A stretch of 64,000 nt of DNA, taken from assembly GCF_003171515.1 (NCBI RefSeq), contig NC_089395.1, positions 2,232,001-2,296,000 on the forward strand, given 5' to 3'. This DNA is from Pyrenophora tritici-repentis. Lineage: Eukaryota; Ascomycota; Dothideomycetes; Pleosporales; Pleosporaceae. Position 1 is the first letter of the stretch; every line of letters starts with the position of its first letter. The notes under the pieces are model-generated. The model was not told the origin of the DNA and ran no database searches. It saw only the letters and a program-made list of their open reading frames with translations. The position numbers were made by a program, and so were the translations under genes. Shown here one piece after another: positions 54,549 to 63,805 of this stretch.

Positions 54549-55472
54549 CTACCATCTATCCTCGAACGAGGCTGTGATGTTTTCCTTGTTTTCATATCTG
54601 ACAAAAGCTCCACCTGGTGCATCATGTCCATCTTCTCCATCTCCATTGGGCGGTAAAAGAAAATTGGGCAAGGTGATTGGCTCCACATTTGAAGAAGTCC
54701 TTACAGGCAAGCAGCCATATCCACCCCAGATAGGACAGCAAGCTGGTGATCGGAAACCGCAATCACGTTTGAACGCCTCAGGGTTATGTGGTAGCGTTTT
54801 GCGATCCAGTTTGTTGCATTCCATCTTTAGGTGATCATATTGGTCATACTTGCAGCAGTAAAGCTCCGTGAAGTATGGGACGGTACACATATAAGAGCGG
54901 TCGTGTCTCACGACGCCCTGGTATGTGAGGGTCTGTCGCTTGGTAAAGAGCTCCTTCTTGACTGGTGGGGGATGCGGTGGACTGTTGGCTTGTTCGAGTT
55001 TTTCTATCATGATGTAACTGAGACAAATAGGATCTGGAATGAAGCCGGTAAACGGATCCAAGCCAAACATCTTGCAGCATTGTTGTAGGGTGTAAAAACA
55101 TGAAATGCTGTCATTGTCGTATCCAGGCGTGCAGCCATGCGACTTGGCTAGTTTTGAGCAGTGACCTGAGAGTCTTGGGCTGAACTCATAATAATCGTTG
55201 TTTCTTCTCTGGATCGCATCGATAGGACACAGCGGATCAATCTCGCCAGGGAATTTGCGCGCGGCATCAGAGCAGCAGACTTCCCGTACTGCGTCAACAG
55301 CCGATTCCCGTACTACGTCAACAGCCGTGTTAAGATTGGAGAGTAAAGTCGAATTTTTGCCGATATTCCTCCAGAGGCCCTGCAATTGTGGGCAAGCGCG
55401 ATCAAGTGGTCTTGAGGTAAGAGGCGCGGCGACCGCCGTAGCGATGAGGGCGAAGATTCCGAAGTAACGCAT
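54549..55472 (-). CDS. Secreted cysteine-rich protein, 307 residues
   Basis: Signal peptide MRYFGIFALIATAVAAPL with a likely cleavage after AVAA or a following dibasic-poor site. The mature chain has about 20 cysteines, several as CC pairs (VCCSD, QCCKMFG, YCCKYD, PACCP), so it is heavily disulfide-bonded and extracellular. A short internal duplication (VVRESAV / AVREVCC) lies around residues 53-68, mirrored in the DNA by near-repeats at about 55285 and 55310. One or two N-glycosylation sites (NST, NIT) are present. No family recognised. Large secreted cysteine-rich orphan; an apoplastic role is speculative. Confidence 0.75.
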   Translation of the reverse strand: MRYFGIFALIATAVAAPLTSRPLDRACPQLQGLWRNIGKNSTLLSNLNTAVDVVRESAVDAVREVCCSDAARKFPGEIDPLCPIDAIQRRNNDYYEFSPRLSGHCSKLAKSHGCTPGYDNDSISCFYTLQQCCKMFGLDPFTGFIPDPICLSYIMIEKLEQANSPPHPPPVKKELFTKRQTLTYQGVVRHDRSYMCTVPYFTELYCCKYDQYDHLKMECNKLDRKTLPHNPEAFKRDCGFRSPACCPIWGGYGCLPVRTSSNVEPITLPNFLLPPNGDGEDGHDAPGGAFVRYENKENITASFEDRW

Positions 55473-56456
55473 AGTAGTGATGGTCGTGCCGACAATATTA
55501 GGATAGCTAATAAGAGTAAGTCTGTGGAAAAGAGCAATGTTGTATATATTGTAAGTAACGGGGGAGGAGACTTACTATACTGATAGTACGAGGTGAGCTG
55601 TATATGATTCGTTACTCCGTGTAGGTTTGGGAAGGAGTTATATGAGGAGTTTTATGTGCGCACGGAGATTTTTATCTCCTGTACCTATTCTTGGCGTATC
55701 AAGCTGAAGAAATGTCGATTACCTGGTTTTTTACAGATCTACTGGCCCCTTTCTACTTATCGTGGTACCCATTCTTGGTGTACCAAACTGAAGGACCATC
55801 TATTACCTGATTTTGACGAGAGATTTACCGCGCTTTTTTTCATATTTATCTCACCTAATAAGTGTGTCTGGCGATTACGATAGCTCCTTTACAATAGTAT
55901 GTCAAGTATTCATGATACCCAGTTATGACTCAACTCTTTTGTACCATGCCAAGAATGGAAACTAGAGACGTTTCATGTCTCGGTAATCGGCCTTTCAGTG
56001 TATTCTAGGGACAGGTTATAAGCACGGACGTGTGCATGTGCGTTCGTAGGCATTATACTGCCTTCCCATGGATACTCACGGTGCAAAAGTCTGTTCTTTC
56101 AGGCTAGGCCCTTTCTTCGATCGCACATTTTCTGCGTCTATGTAATTATTTGAGGACTTTTGGATGGATATGTAAGAGATGGGGTAAGAAATGCCGGTTA
56201 TGGAATTAATCGATATTTCTAATTGGACAACCCTCTGCTTTCGCCACTTGTTGCTCTTTGAATAAGTCTGGTTACTTCTTGCACACGATGACTTGACGAC
56301 TGTACCCTGACCCATATAATCTCCAATCGCCATGGGACCCTGAATCCATATCATGTCGTCAATTGGATTCTACACACGCAACCGGCAAACCTTCTCCTTT
56401 GTCCCCTTTCCCCACCTGGGTACAGGCCAGATATACTACTCAGCCCCTTGTCCAAT
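55473..56456. other. Intergenic with degenerate repeats
   Basis: Contains a decayed repeat. Segments near 55677-55745 and 55766-55830 resemble each other (ATTCTTGG.GTA.CAA.CTGAAG...ATTACCTG). An inverted echo lies at about 55945, and the dispersed motif shared with 8550 and 60498 is at 55864-55920. Probably the skeleton of an old element. Confidence 0.4.
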
Positions 56457-57114
56457 CTATCTTCCCCTTCGTCCTGACCCATCCCGTTTCACAACATCTT
56501 CCCATCCCTTCATGTCAATATCCAAATCCTCATCCTCTGCCTTGAGATCCAATTTTCTTCTCTTGGGTTTCCTCACAATCTCTTCGTCTGTATCCGACAA
56601 AATCCACTCCTCGCTTCTCCGCCTGCGTCTATTTTGACGGCATTCTCTTAGCGACTTTGATGGGATAGAAGCGCTTGGAGAGGGTGAGTGGGGCAGAGAG
56701 TCATCTTCGTTCAACGTTAGTATCGGAGGTTTTGAATAGGCAGATGAGGAAAAGGTGGGGTGACGTACCATGACTTTCATCCTCTGAATCCACGATCAAA
56801 CGACGTCGTTTCGGTACGTTACTCTTCCTCAGCGCTTTCCCTCTCTTTGGTTGCGTAGTTTTCCCGTCCAGGTCTTTTGCTTGCCTGCGTCGCGCTTGGT
56901 TACGGTGAGTAGACTCGTAATCGTGCATCTCCGGCTCAGTCTCAGAATCGCTGAGCAGATCTACGATTGCTGGGATCTTGAATTCTGTACACAAAGAGTT
57001 GATGTAGTCTAGTTCCGCGGCTGCTTTGCGGAACTCGGCGGTGGTCGGTATTTTTCTTTTCTTTGGAAGACGCTTGGGTTGGGTGTAGGAGAACTCAGAT
57101 AGGGGGCTTGGCAT
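56457..57114 (-). CDS. Small basic/acidic nuclear-type protein
   Basis: Two exons (56769-57114 and 56457-56704) and a 64-bp intron with a GTACGT donor and a TACTAAC branch box, 197 residues. An Lys/Arg-rich start (QPKRLPKKRKIP, a candidate nuclear localisation signal) is followed by a short helical region (TAEFRKAAAELDYIN). Acidic patches (LLSDSETEPE, VDSEDESH, LSDTDEE) alternate with basic clusters, ending with DLDIDM and an Arg/Gly tail. No domain recognised. The ending and the alternating charge blocks resemble the MITE-broken gene at 57728-59883, so the two may be diverged paralogs. Confidence 0.6.
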
Positions 57115-57727
57115 ACTTTCCGGAGATGTTTTATAAGCTCAGGGGTGCTAATTTGTATGACTGTTGTGGTTATATTAGAACAAACAGTGTAGTGCGCCGT
57201 ATTAGTAGTGAGTTTCCTGGTGGTGAGTTTCTTGACTTGAGCACAGAAAACTAAAGGTGAAGGTGGCTTGGACCCATGTTTCACTCTGGATAAGAACGAT
57301 AAGTCATTGTTTTTTTACCTTGGAAAAAGTACATGAGATTGTTTGGTTAGCAAAAACGCTATTTGTTTGTCTTGTTGGACATGCATATTTAAGAACAATG
57401 CAGAAGCTTGCTAATACTAGAGAACAACGTGTTCTAAGACATGATAATGGGAACAGAGAGACATTCCGCAGGAATGATAGACCCAAAGAGGCTAGAAATA
57501 AGCAGCCAAGTATGTAATTGCCTCCACGTTATCACAAGTGCATGCGCCATTTTACTGTTGCTCCGTTGAACATCATGAGTTGGTAGATACAAAAAGGCGC
57601 GTCTAGGTGGTACCCGTGAGATTAATCTCTATCGACACCGTCATCCTTGAGTTGCAACATTGTATGAATGTATCTGTAACGAAGCTATCCACCAGTAGTT
57701 CCAGCAGATTCTCTATATTCATGTATT
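57115..57727. other. Intergenic, AT-rich
   Basis: Between two co-oriented minus-strand genes; it should contain the promoter of the 197-residue gene. No gene seen. Confidence 0.4.
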
Positions 57728-58137
57728 TTAACGCCCCCGTTTCTTCCTCAGTATGCCTGCATTATAAGCGTAGTTTGGGTGCATGTCTATGTCTAGATCA
57801 AGTGCGTCATCGCCATCTCGCATCTTCACTTCACCGTACCCAGATCTACGGGTGCTGGGGCCACTCGGATCAAAATCATCATCAGATTTAAGACCGTAGT
57901 GTGTACCGTTATCATCGACGACAAATTCACTGTCGCTGCTTGTCTCCCGTGCGTGCGTAGGGTTAACAAATGTGGGCTTCGTACTTTTAGCAGTACATCC
58001 GGCAACGCCTTCACTTCCTGACTTGATACGCTTCTCATCCTTGGATGCATGACGCATCCTAGCGGCGAATATCTTCAACCCTGGCTTCGAAGGTCGTGCT
58101 CTCGTTTTAGAGACCGGTTCCGGCGCGGGTTCGTCGG

Positions 58138-58265
58138 CAGACTCCGCAACAATCAATCGATTGACATGATTGATTCCTATATAGGTTAAAGAATTACTTC
58201 ATTAGGCAGCCTTTAACCTAGATAGGAATCAATCATGCCGATCCGATTGATTGTTGCGGAGTCTG
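58138..58265. mobile_element. hAT-type MITE, 128-bp subfamily, copy 1
   Basis: Ends CAGACTCCGCAACAATCAAT...inverted; nearly the whole element is a hairpin. Target duplication TTCGTCGG at 58130-58137 and 58266-58273. Identical by eye to 58615-58742. Inserted in a coding-like exon. Confidence 0.95.
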
Positions 58266-58614
58266 TTCGTCGGTATCCCATTGGAAAGCAGGGTCATTGA
58301 GATCTACCTCGACCAGAATTTCGTCACCCGAATCACTCTCAAGTGCTTGTTGAGGTCTTGAGGATCGCTTGGTTTGGCAGTGTATGTTGGATGCTTCGCT
58401 CATCCTGATTGCTCGTTGTTTTGCTTCCGACATGTGGCCTTTGCTGTCGACGATGAGATGATACAGATCCCCAACAGATATTGCCGGTGCAACGGCCATC
58501 AACTTGGCTACACTTGTCCTCATTTTGAAGTTGTCTATGTCCAGGAGTGTCATTTCTGGTTTGTGTCTCTCCTCTTCTTTAGGACGTATGTCGACTTGTG
58601 GGGTATGCGACAAG

Positions 58615-58742
58615 CAGACTCCGCAACAATCAATCGATTGACATGATTGATTCCTATATAGGTTAAAGAATTACTTCATTAGGCAGCCTTTAACCTAGAT
58701 AGGAATCAATCATGCCGATCCGATTGATTGTTGCGGAGTCTG
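58615..58742. mobile_element. hAT-type MITE, 128-bp subfamily, copy 2
   Basis: Same 128-bp sequence as 58138-58265, target duplication GCGACAAG at 58607-58614 and 58743-58750. Inserted 350 bp from copy 1 in the same orientation and the same gene. Confidence 0.95.
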
Positions 58743-59222
58743 GCGACAAGCTGGTAGCTGCGGGCGACTTTGCGAAGCTGCCAGAACGTACAGGGTGTGT
58801 CTTGTCCAGATTGTGGCGTTGAGAAGCGGGTACATGAGACCTTTTAGGTGAGGAGTGTCGAGATCTTGTTGCTGATGCGCCCTGCCTATTCTTGGGTGGT
58901 GTGTCGGCTCTGTCAGTGTCCAAAGTCCTGGTGTCATACATTAGAGTTGTTCCCGTACTTCTCAAGAAGTTCCATACATTGAATAGATGCTTTTATAAAT
59001 CTTTTTCCGTGCGAAATCATATTGCCGGTGTTCTTTCGTGGGATCGGGAGCGGATGTATACGTAGAAGGTGCCGAGCGCGGCAGAAAGAAGCCCGCGGGG
59101 CTGTATGTGTTGCTCAGCGGCGGATATACGCTACTCCTTTCCCCAGACTGGTTCTGAGAAGAGCTGTGAGATTGATGCCGAAGTTGCCCTAGGTTTGGGT
59201 CAAGTATTCGCGTACGGGTTGG

Positions 59223-59340
59223 CAGACTCCGCAACAAACAAACAGATCTACAGATTGAATACTTAGATAGGAAATCCCGGACGGAAACTAACTTATTTAG
59301 GTATTCAATCTGTAGATCTATTTGTTTGTTGCGGAGTCTG
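59223..59340. mobile_element. hAT-type MITE, 118-bp subfamily
   Basis: Ends CAGACTCCGCAACAAACAAA, inverted at the other side, with long internal self-complementarity. Target duplication CGGGTTGG at 59215-59222 and 59341-59348. Its minus-strand reading is open through the element. Confidence 0.94.
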
Positions 59341-59883
59341 CGGGTTGGGCCACGGGATGTACTGTGGGGGTCAGTCTCTGTCAAATGCGAGGTTTCCCGC
59401 GCCTCGCTAGTAGCGCATTCGATCTTCGAGATCGACATACCTTTGGGACTCAGTCGCTCTGGTGTGTGAGCTGCGGTCTCTTGCAGGCTCGTCATCGTCA
59501 CTATCAAGTGTGATTGGAACGATCCGGGAAGCGCCTGCCTGCGTTTCTGACTTCGCTCTTGCTGTCTTCGCTCGTTTGCGCCCCGATTTGGAGACTCTCG
59601 GTACTCTCTTTACTGATAGAGTCATCCTCTTCCTGTGCTTTCTGCTGCGCTTCTCTTTCCGAGTTGTCGAGTCCATGTCTCTTTGAACGCTGATGTTGTC
59701 TTTTGTCTTTGCGTCGACCCGTGATAAAGGATATGAGGCATTGACAGTCGCAAGTTTCTTCAGAGGGGCAACACGAAAGACTGGCAGTCTGCGCAAGCTT
59801 GTCGTAGCTTTACCTTTAGTATGGCAACTTGTATAGTAGCTGCTTAGCCCGTAAGGCAGCAGTAAATGCAAACGGCCATTCAT

Positions 59884-60539
59884 GGCTGAACAAGTGAAGG
59901 AAAGGTAAAAGTGAAGAAGTGCAGGGGGTAAACTTGATTTGAATACAAGCTGCGCGCAGACTAGTGCTGTGCCAAGTCAGTGAGCAGAACGGATGCACGC
60001 TGTTTACATAGCTGGCGGTGTTGCAGGGAGTGATGTTGTCTAGGCGCTATCATCACGTGGTGCTTGTAAGTCTTGGCTTTAACTGGATCCTGACCTAGGG
60101 TCAATTTAAGGTCAATACTGGACAGGGCATCGGAAAGCATTGGGTGTTTAACGTACAAACACGCACTGATGCGCTAATAGCAAATCACTAAATAATTATA
60201 CCACAACAAAACTGCGTTGTGAAACTCTGCTGCTAAGCACCAACATCACTGATAAAGGTACCTTCACATGATTTTAAAAAGCAAATCGCTTGCTTTGTCA
60301 CAATCTTTTCCGATAATCTAGATGTATTTGTCGAAGAGTCCGATCATTCGATACATAGAAACCGCCCATGGATATGCCCTACGCATGCCCTTATTATGTG
60401 CACACACATGATATATTAGATCATTGTATGCGCCATAATGCACTATCCGAAAAAATCACCATCTAAAACCTAGAATCGAGGTCATCTGTTGCATCGGGTG
60501 TTTGGCGGCTACAGTGGCTTTTTTACATTAGTATATCGG
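59884..60539. other. Intergenic between MITE-hit gene and hAT element
   Basis: AT-rich, no gene. The segment 60498-60539, directly at the hAT boundary, matches the dispersed degenerate repeat seen at 8550 and 55864. Confidence 0.4.
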
Positions 60540-63500
60540 CAGACTCCGTAACAATCAAATCAATCAATCTTAAGGTTGTCGATTGGTTTGATTAGCTTGC
60601 GGCGACGCTGCTGATTGATTGCGGATTGATTGTTAGGGTTTTTGAGCAGATTGATTGCGATTGATTGGTTGATTGGCTGATTGATGCTAAGAAGTAGTAT
60701 ACAGGGGGTTATGGTGTTGTACTCCAGCCTTCTATATCGTACTGTTGTACAATCTCCTCATCTTTGACGTCACTCCACTTATCTTCATCATCACCGTTGT
60801 TGTACAAGCCGTCAAAGCCAGCTCGTCTCCACGAACGTACAAGCTGAAGGGCAGCAAGTAACTCGCTGCCAAGAGCTCGCCGGCGCGGCTCAAGTAAATC
60901 GCCAAGCTCGCTAAAGAGCCTCTCGCAGTCGCAACTAGATGCTGGTATCGTGAGTATATCAATCGCAAACTGGCTTAAACACGGGTATTTTGAGCGTAAT
61001 TGAATCCAGTACTTGACTGGGTGGCCATCGCTAAGATACTGTTCGCTTGTCCACTCTGGCTCTTGAGTTCTCCAGCGCTCGTACTCATCGTCGTGGGCAG
61101 CCTCTACCTGAGCCTTGTTGCGCCGTACGAGGGCGCCAATCACATCATCTATTCCTCTATGCCTTGGTTTTGCAGTTGTTTGAGATAGAGGACGTGTACG
61201 TTGAGGCTTATACGACTGCCAGAGCTGCAGGAAGCCAGCGTTGGCTGATGTTAGCCATTCTGGCTTATCCACCCAGCTGTTCTCGCAGTAGTATTTGTAG
61301 TATGGATGGAGGCAGGTAGCAGCGTAGTATGCTGGCGATCGATCGAGCTTGTTGTAGTAATCGTTGGCCTTACTCCAGGCGGCGCGGAGGTTAACAAAGA
61401 GGTGATCTTCAGGCGCATCAGGTGGGTTGAAGTCAACTTGCTCGTACGAGCGCGTACGGGCTTCGAGCGCGCCAAGTACGTATTCAAATACAGGAATAGT
61501 CTCATATATAGCGCCGTATTTGCCTGCCTTTCCGCGACCCTCAAGCTTCTCCGTAGCAAGCTTAAGCGGCTCTAGGCAGTCCTGATACTCTGTTATCACC
61601 GCCCAATCAGCAGCTGTAAGTCCTGTTGATCTCATCCAACTAGGTGCTTCAGGGAGTTTATTGCCACGTTGACAAGCGCGGCGATCTTCAAGGGAGAGTG
61701 CGTTAATGTAGTGCTCAGCGTAAGAGTTGTATGCTGCCTGGAGTTGAGTTGCGCGTTTGAAGGCAGCGTAGTAAGAGTTCCAGCGTGTAACAACAGGCTT
61801 CACAGGCTCAAGTACGTGGAGGCGCTCTCTAGCTGGCAACTCGGCGTTGGCGGCGGTTTGGAAGCTTCGGAAAATTTCGTGTTGTTGAGGCGTTTTTATA
61901 TGGTTGATAACGTCGATAAGTACACCTAAGGGCCCTTCTTGACGCCACTCCTGCATGTACACCTCCTCTGTTTGGAGCTGCTCGTCGTTGTTGTTGTTGT
62001 ACGCCTCTTGATTGCTGCCAAAGATAATTGCCTGGCCAATAAGGTTAAGCGTGTGAGGGCCGCAGCGGAGGCGTCGGTGAGCAGCGTTGAAGTCGTACGC
62101 GTGGGCGAGCGAGGAGACTGCAGTATCGTTGTTTGCAGCATTGTCGAGGACGAAGTAGCCGAGTTTATCACTCCCAATACTGTATTCTTGGAGCGTCTTT
62201 TTAATTGTATCAGCGATAGCATCACCAGTATGAGAGCCTGCGAGATGTGGGAGGGCGATGGGGAGATCTTGTATCACTCCAGAGGCGTTAGCAAAGTGTG
62301 CAACGACTCCAAAGAATCCACGCTTGCCACCCTTTGTCGTCCAACCATCAAAGCTTATGTGGATCTTGCTTGCAGCTTCTGACAGAGCGCAGACAATCTG
62401 TGGCTGCATATATTGGAAGAGGCGCATTGCGTAGGTAGCTACACTGCGAGGACTTACCCACAAAGCTGCCTCTGCCTCTGGGTTTGCAAGGCTAATCATC
62501 TCGCGAAAGGACGGCCTTGCAAGTAGCTCCATTGGCAAGTTGTTATCAAGAAGGCAGAACACTGCAACTTCACGAAACTGCTGGATGTTGAAGTTGCCCA
62601 TCGCGTTGGCAGCCTCTTGAGAGACTGCAACACCAGTCTCCAGCGTCTGTCGTAGAGAGAGTTGCTGCCCTGTTCTTCGAGGCTTCAGGCCGTCTTTTGT
62701 AAAGCCATGGCCTCGTTTCTGAAGGCCAAGATGAGCTGCAGCTGAGGAGGTGGCCTTTGATACGTCAAAAACTCCACTGCCGCCAGTGTCAATGACCTTG
62801 TGGATGTGGCAGTATTTGCATACAAACCACACTCGATTCTGATCGTAGAGCTCAACAACGCGATATCCATGTTGAAAGATCCAACTCTTGACGCGCCGCC
62901 CAGTTGTAAGAGGCTTCATGAACCGAGGGAGGCGATCCCAGTTAATGCCGTCAAAGTTATCGCCATTATCAGGCTCTGTATCAACACTAGCCTCTGTTGT
63001 TGCTGCTGTACCAGCCTGGCTGCCCTCAGCCGCACCCTCCTCCTCTGTTTGCGACTCGAAAAATTGCGACTCAAACGTTGTGGCCTGGCTTACGGCGGCG
63101 CCAAGGGTTTCCTGAGGCGACAGCGATCGCTGAGATAGGACAGAGGGCCTTGATAGGCGCGCCCGTTTGGCGGCGGCGGCGGCGGCAGCAGTATTGGTGG
63201 GAACTCGAGAGCGTTTGGCCATCGTGGGCGATACTAAACACTAAAGAAAAATGTCTGTATAGGTAGCTAGGCAACTAGTGTTGTGTGTAAGGGATTATTA
63301 GGGAACTGAGTGAGCGAAATCGTTGTTGTATTAAGAACAGCGAAGGACTAGCTATATAGGTGCGGGGTGAAGCCTAGAAGAGGCTAGCCCCTAAGCAGAA
63401 GGAGCTAGTCCTATAAGAGGAGAGCTAGCTGGTGAGAAGTGAATGCATAGAGACTGGCTTGCCCGGCCGACAGGGATCACAAGCTAAGCGAGATAGGGGT

Positions 63501-63734
63501 CCAAGATAACTATCTTCAACACCAAAAACCTTCTCTTAATACGACACTACTCGCCTTACAACTCGTTAATAATAAATCAATCTAACTAATCAAATCAATC
63601 AATCTGACCTTCGCAAGTTGATTTGATTAGCTATTTTGAAAAGCTTAGATTGAGTTGATTGAGTTGGTAAAAACTCCAAATGACCAATCAAATCAATCAA
63701 TCTGACCAATCTGGATTGATTGTTGCGGAGTCTG
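60540..63734 (-). mobile_element. Autonomous hAT transposon, 3,195 bp
   Basis: Terminal inverted repeats: left CAGACTCCGTAACAATCAA and right (reverse complement) CAGACTCCGCAACAATCAA, the same terminus as the five MITEs. Many AATCAATC/GATTGATT motifs fill both subterminal regions (60555-60690 and 63570-63725) and are candidate transposase-binding sites. The enclosed transposase frame is intact. The 8 bp on each side (TATATCGG and CTCCCTTG) do not match, so the target duplication is missing or one end has been rearranged. Confidence 0.88.
60709..63222 (-). CDS. hAT-family transposase
   Basis: An intact 837-residue ORF from the ATG at 63222. Order: a poly-Ala N-terminus encoded by a GGC repeat, and a BED-like zinc-finger region (WFVCKYCHIHKVID...AAAHL, about 130-175). 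An RNase H-like catalytic core carries the first Asp in HISFDGWTTKGGKRGFFG (about 290) and the second in GYFVLDNAANNDTAV (about 355). A helical insertion follows, and the C-terminal hAT dimerisation region (YPCLSQFAIDILTIPASSCDCERLFS, about 740-790) is clear. It should cut and paste elements bearing the CAGACTCCG terminus, including the MITEs in this window. No introns or stops; the copy looks functional. Confidence 0.93.
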   Translation of the reverse strand: MAKRSRVPTNTAAAAAAAKRARLSRPSVLSQRSLSPQETLGAAVSQATTFESQFFESQTEEEGAAEGSQAGTAATTEASVDTEPDNGDNFDGINWDRLPRFMKPLTTGRRVKSWIFQHGYRVVELYDQNRVWFVCKYCHIHKVIDTGGSGVFDVSKATSSAAAHLGLQKRGHGFTKDGLKPRRTGQQLSLRQTLETGVAVSQEAANAMGNFNIQQFREVAVFCLLDNNLPMELLARPSFREMISLANPEAEAALWVSPRSVATYAMRLFQYMQPQIVCALSEAASKIHISFDGWTTKGGKRGFFGVVAHFANASGVIQDLPIALPHLAGSHTGDAIADTIKKTLQEYSIGSDKLGYFVLDNAANNDTAVSSLAHAYDFNAAHRRLRCGPHTLNLIGQAIIFGSNQEAYNNNNDEQLQTEEVYMQEWRQEGPLGVLIDVINHIKTPQQHEIFRSFQTAANAELPARERLHVLEPVKPVVTRWNSYYAAFKRATQLQAAYNSYAEHYINALSLEDRRACQRGNKLPEAPSWMRSTGLTAADWAVITEYQDCLEPLKLATEKLEGRGKAGKYGAIYETIPVFEYVLGALEARTRSYEQVDFNPPDAPEDHLFVNLRAAWSKANDYYNKLDRSPAYYAATCLHPYYKYYCENSWVDKPEWLTSANAGFLQLWQSYKPQRTRPLSQTTAKPRHRGIDDVIGALVRRNKAQVEAAHDDEYERWRTQEPEWTSEQYLSDGHPVKYWIQLRSKYPCLSQFAIDILTIPASSCDCERLFSELGDLLEPRRRALGSELLAALQLVRSWRRAGFDGLYNNGDDEDKWSDVKDEEIVQQYDIEGWSTTP

Positions 63735-63805
63735 CTCCCTTGGCGCTAAACGTCTACGTAAATAGATACGTAACGTCTTTGTCACGATCTTAGTTACAAC
63801 CAAAG

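Larger units (their letters stand above)
57728..59883 (-). pseudogene. Nuclear-type gene carrying three hAT MITE insertions
   Basis: Coding-like sequence runs on the minus strand from about 59883, or more likely the ATG at 59676 (MDSTTRKEKRSRKHRKR), to 57728. Three MITEs lie within it (58138-58265, 58615-58742, 59223-59340). The 128-bp copies plus 8-bp duplications shift the frame by 136 bp each and add stops; the flanking frames match again once each insert and one target copy are ignored. The 118-bp copy plus duplication is 126 bp and is read through in frame as 42 extra codons. An intron near 58920-58990 (GTATGG...CACCAG) fits. The first intron boundary near 59410-59445 is unclear. Acidic and basic blocks plus a GDLYHLIVDSKGHMSEAK helix suggest a nuclear protein of unknown function. 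Confidence 0.6.

Noticed and set aside
58690..58965. Separate small genes predicted between the MITEs at 58-59 kb
   Set aside because: Their starts and stops fall within MITE sequence; the non-MITE parts read as one interrupted gene.
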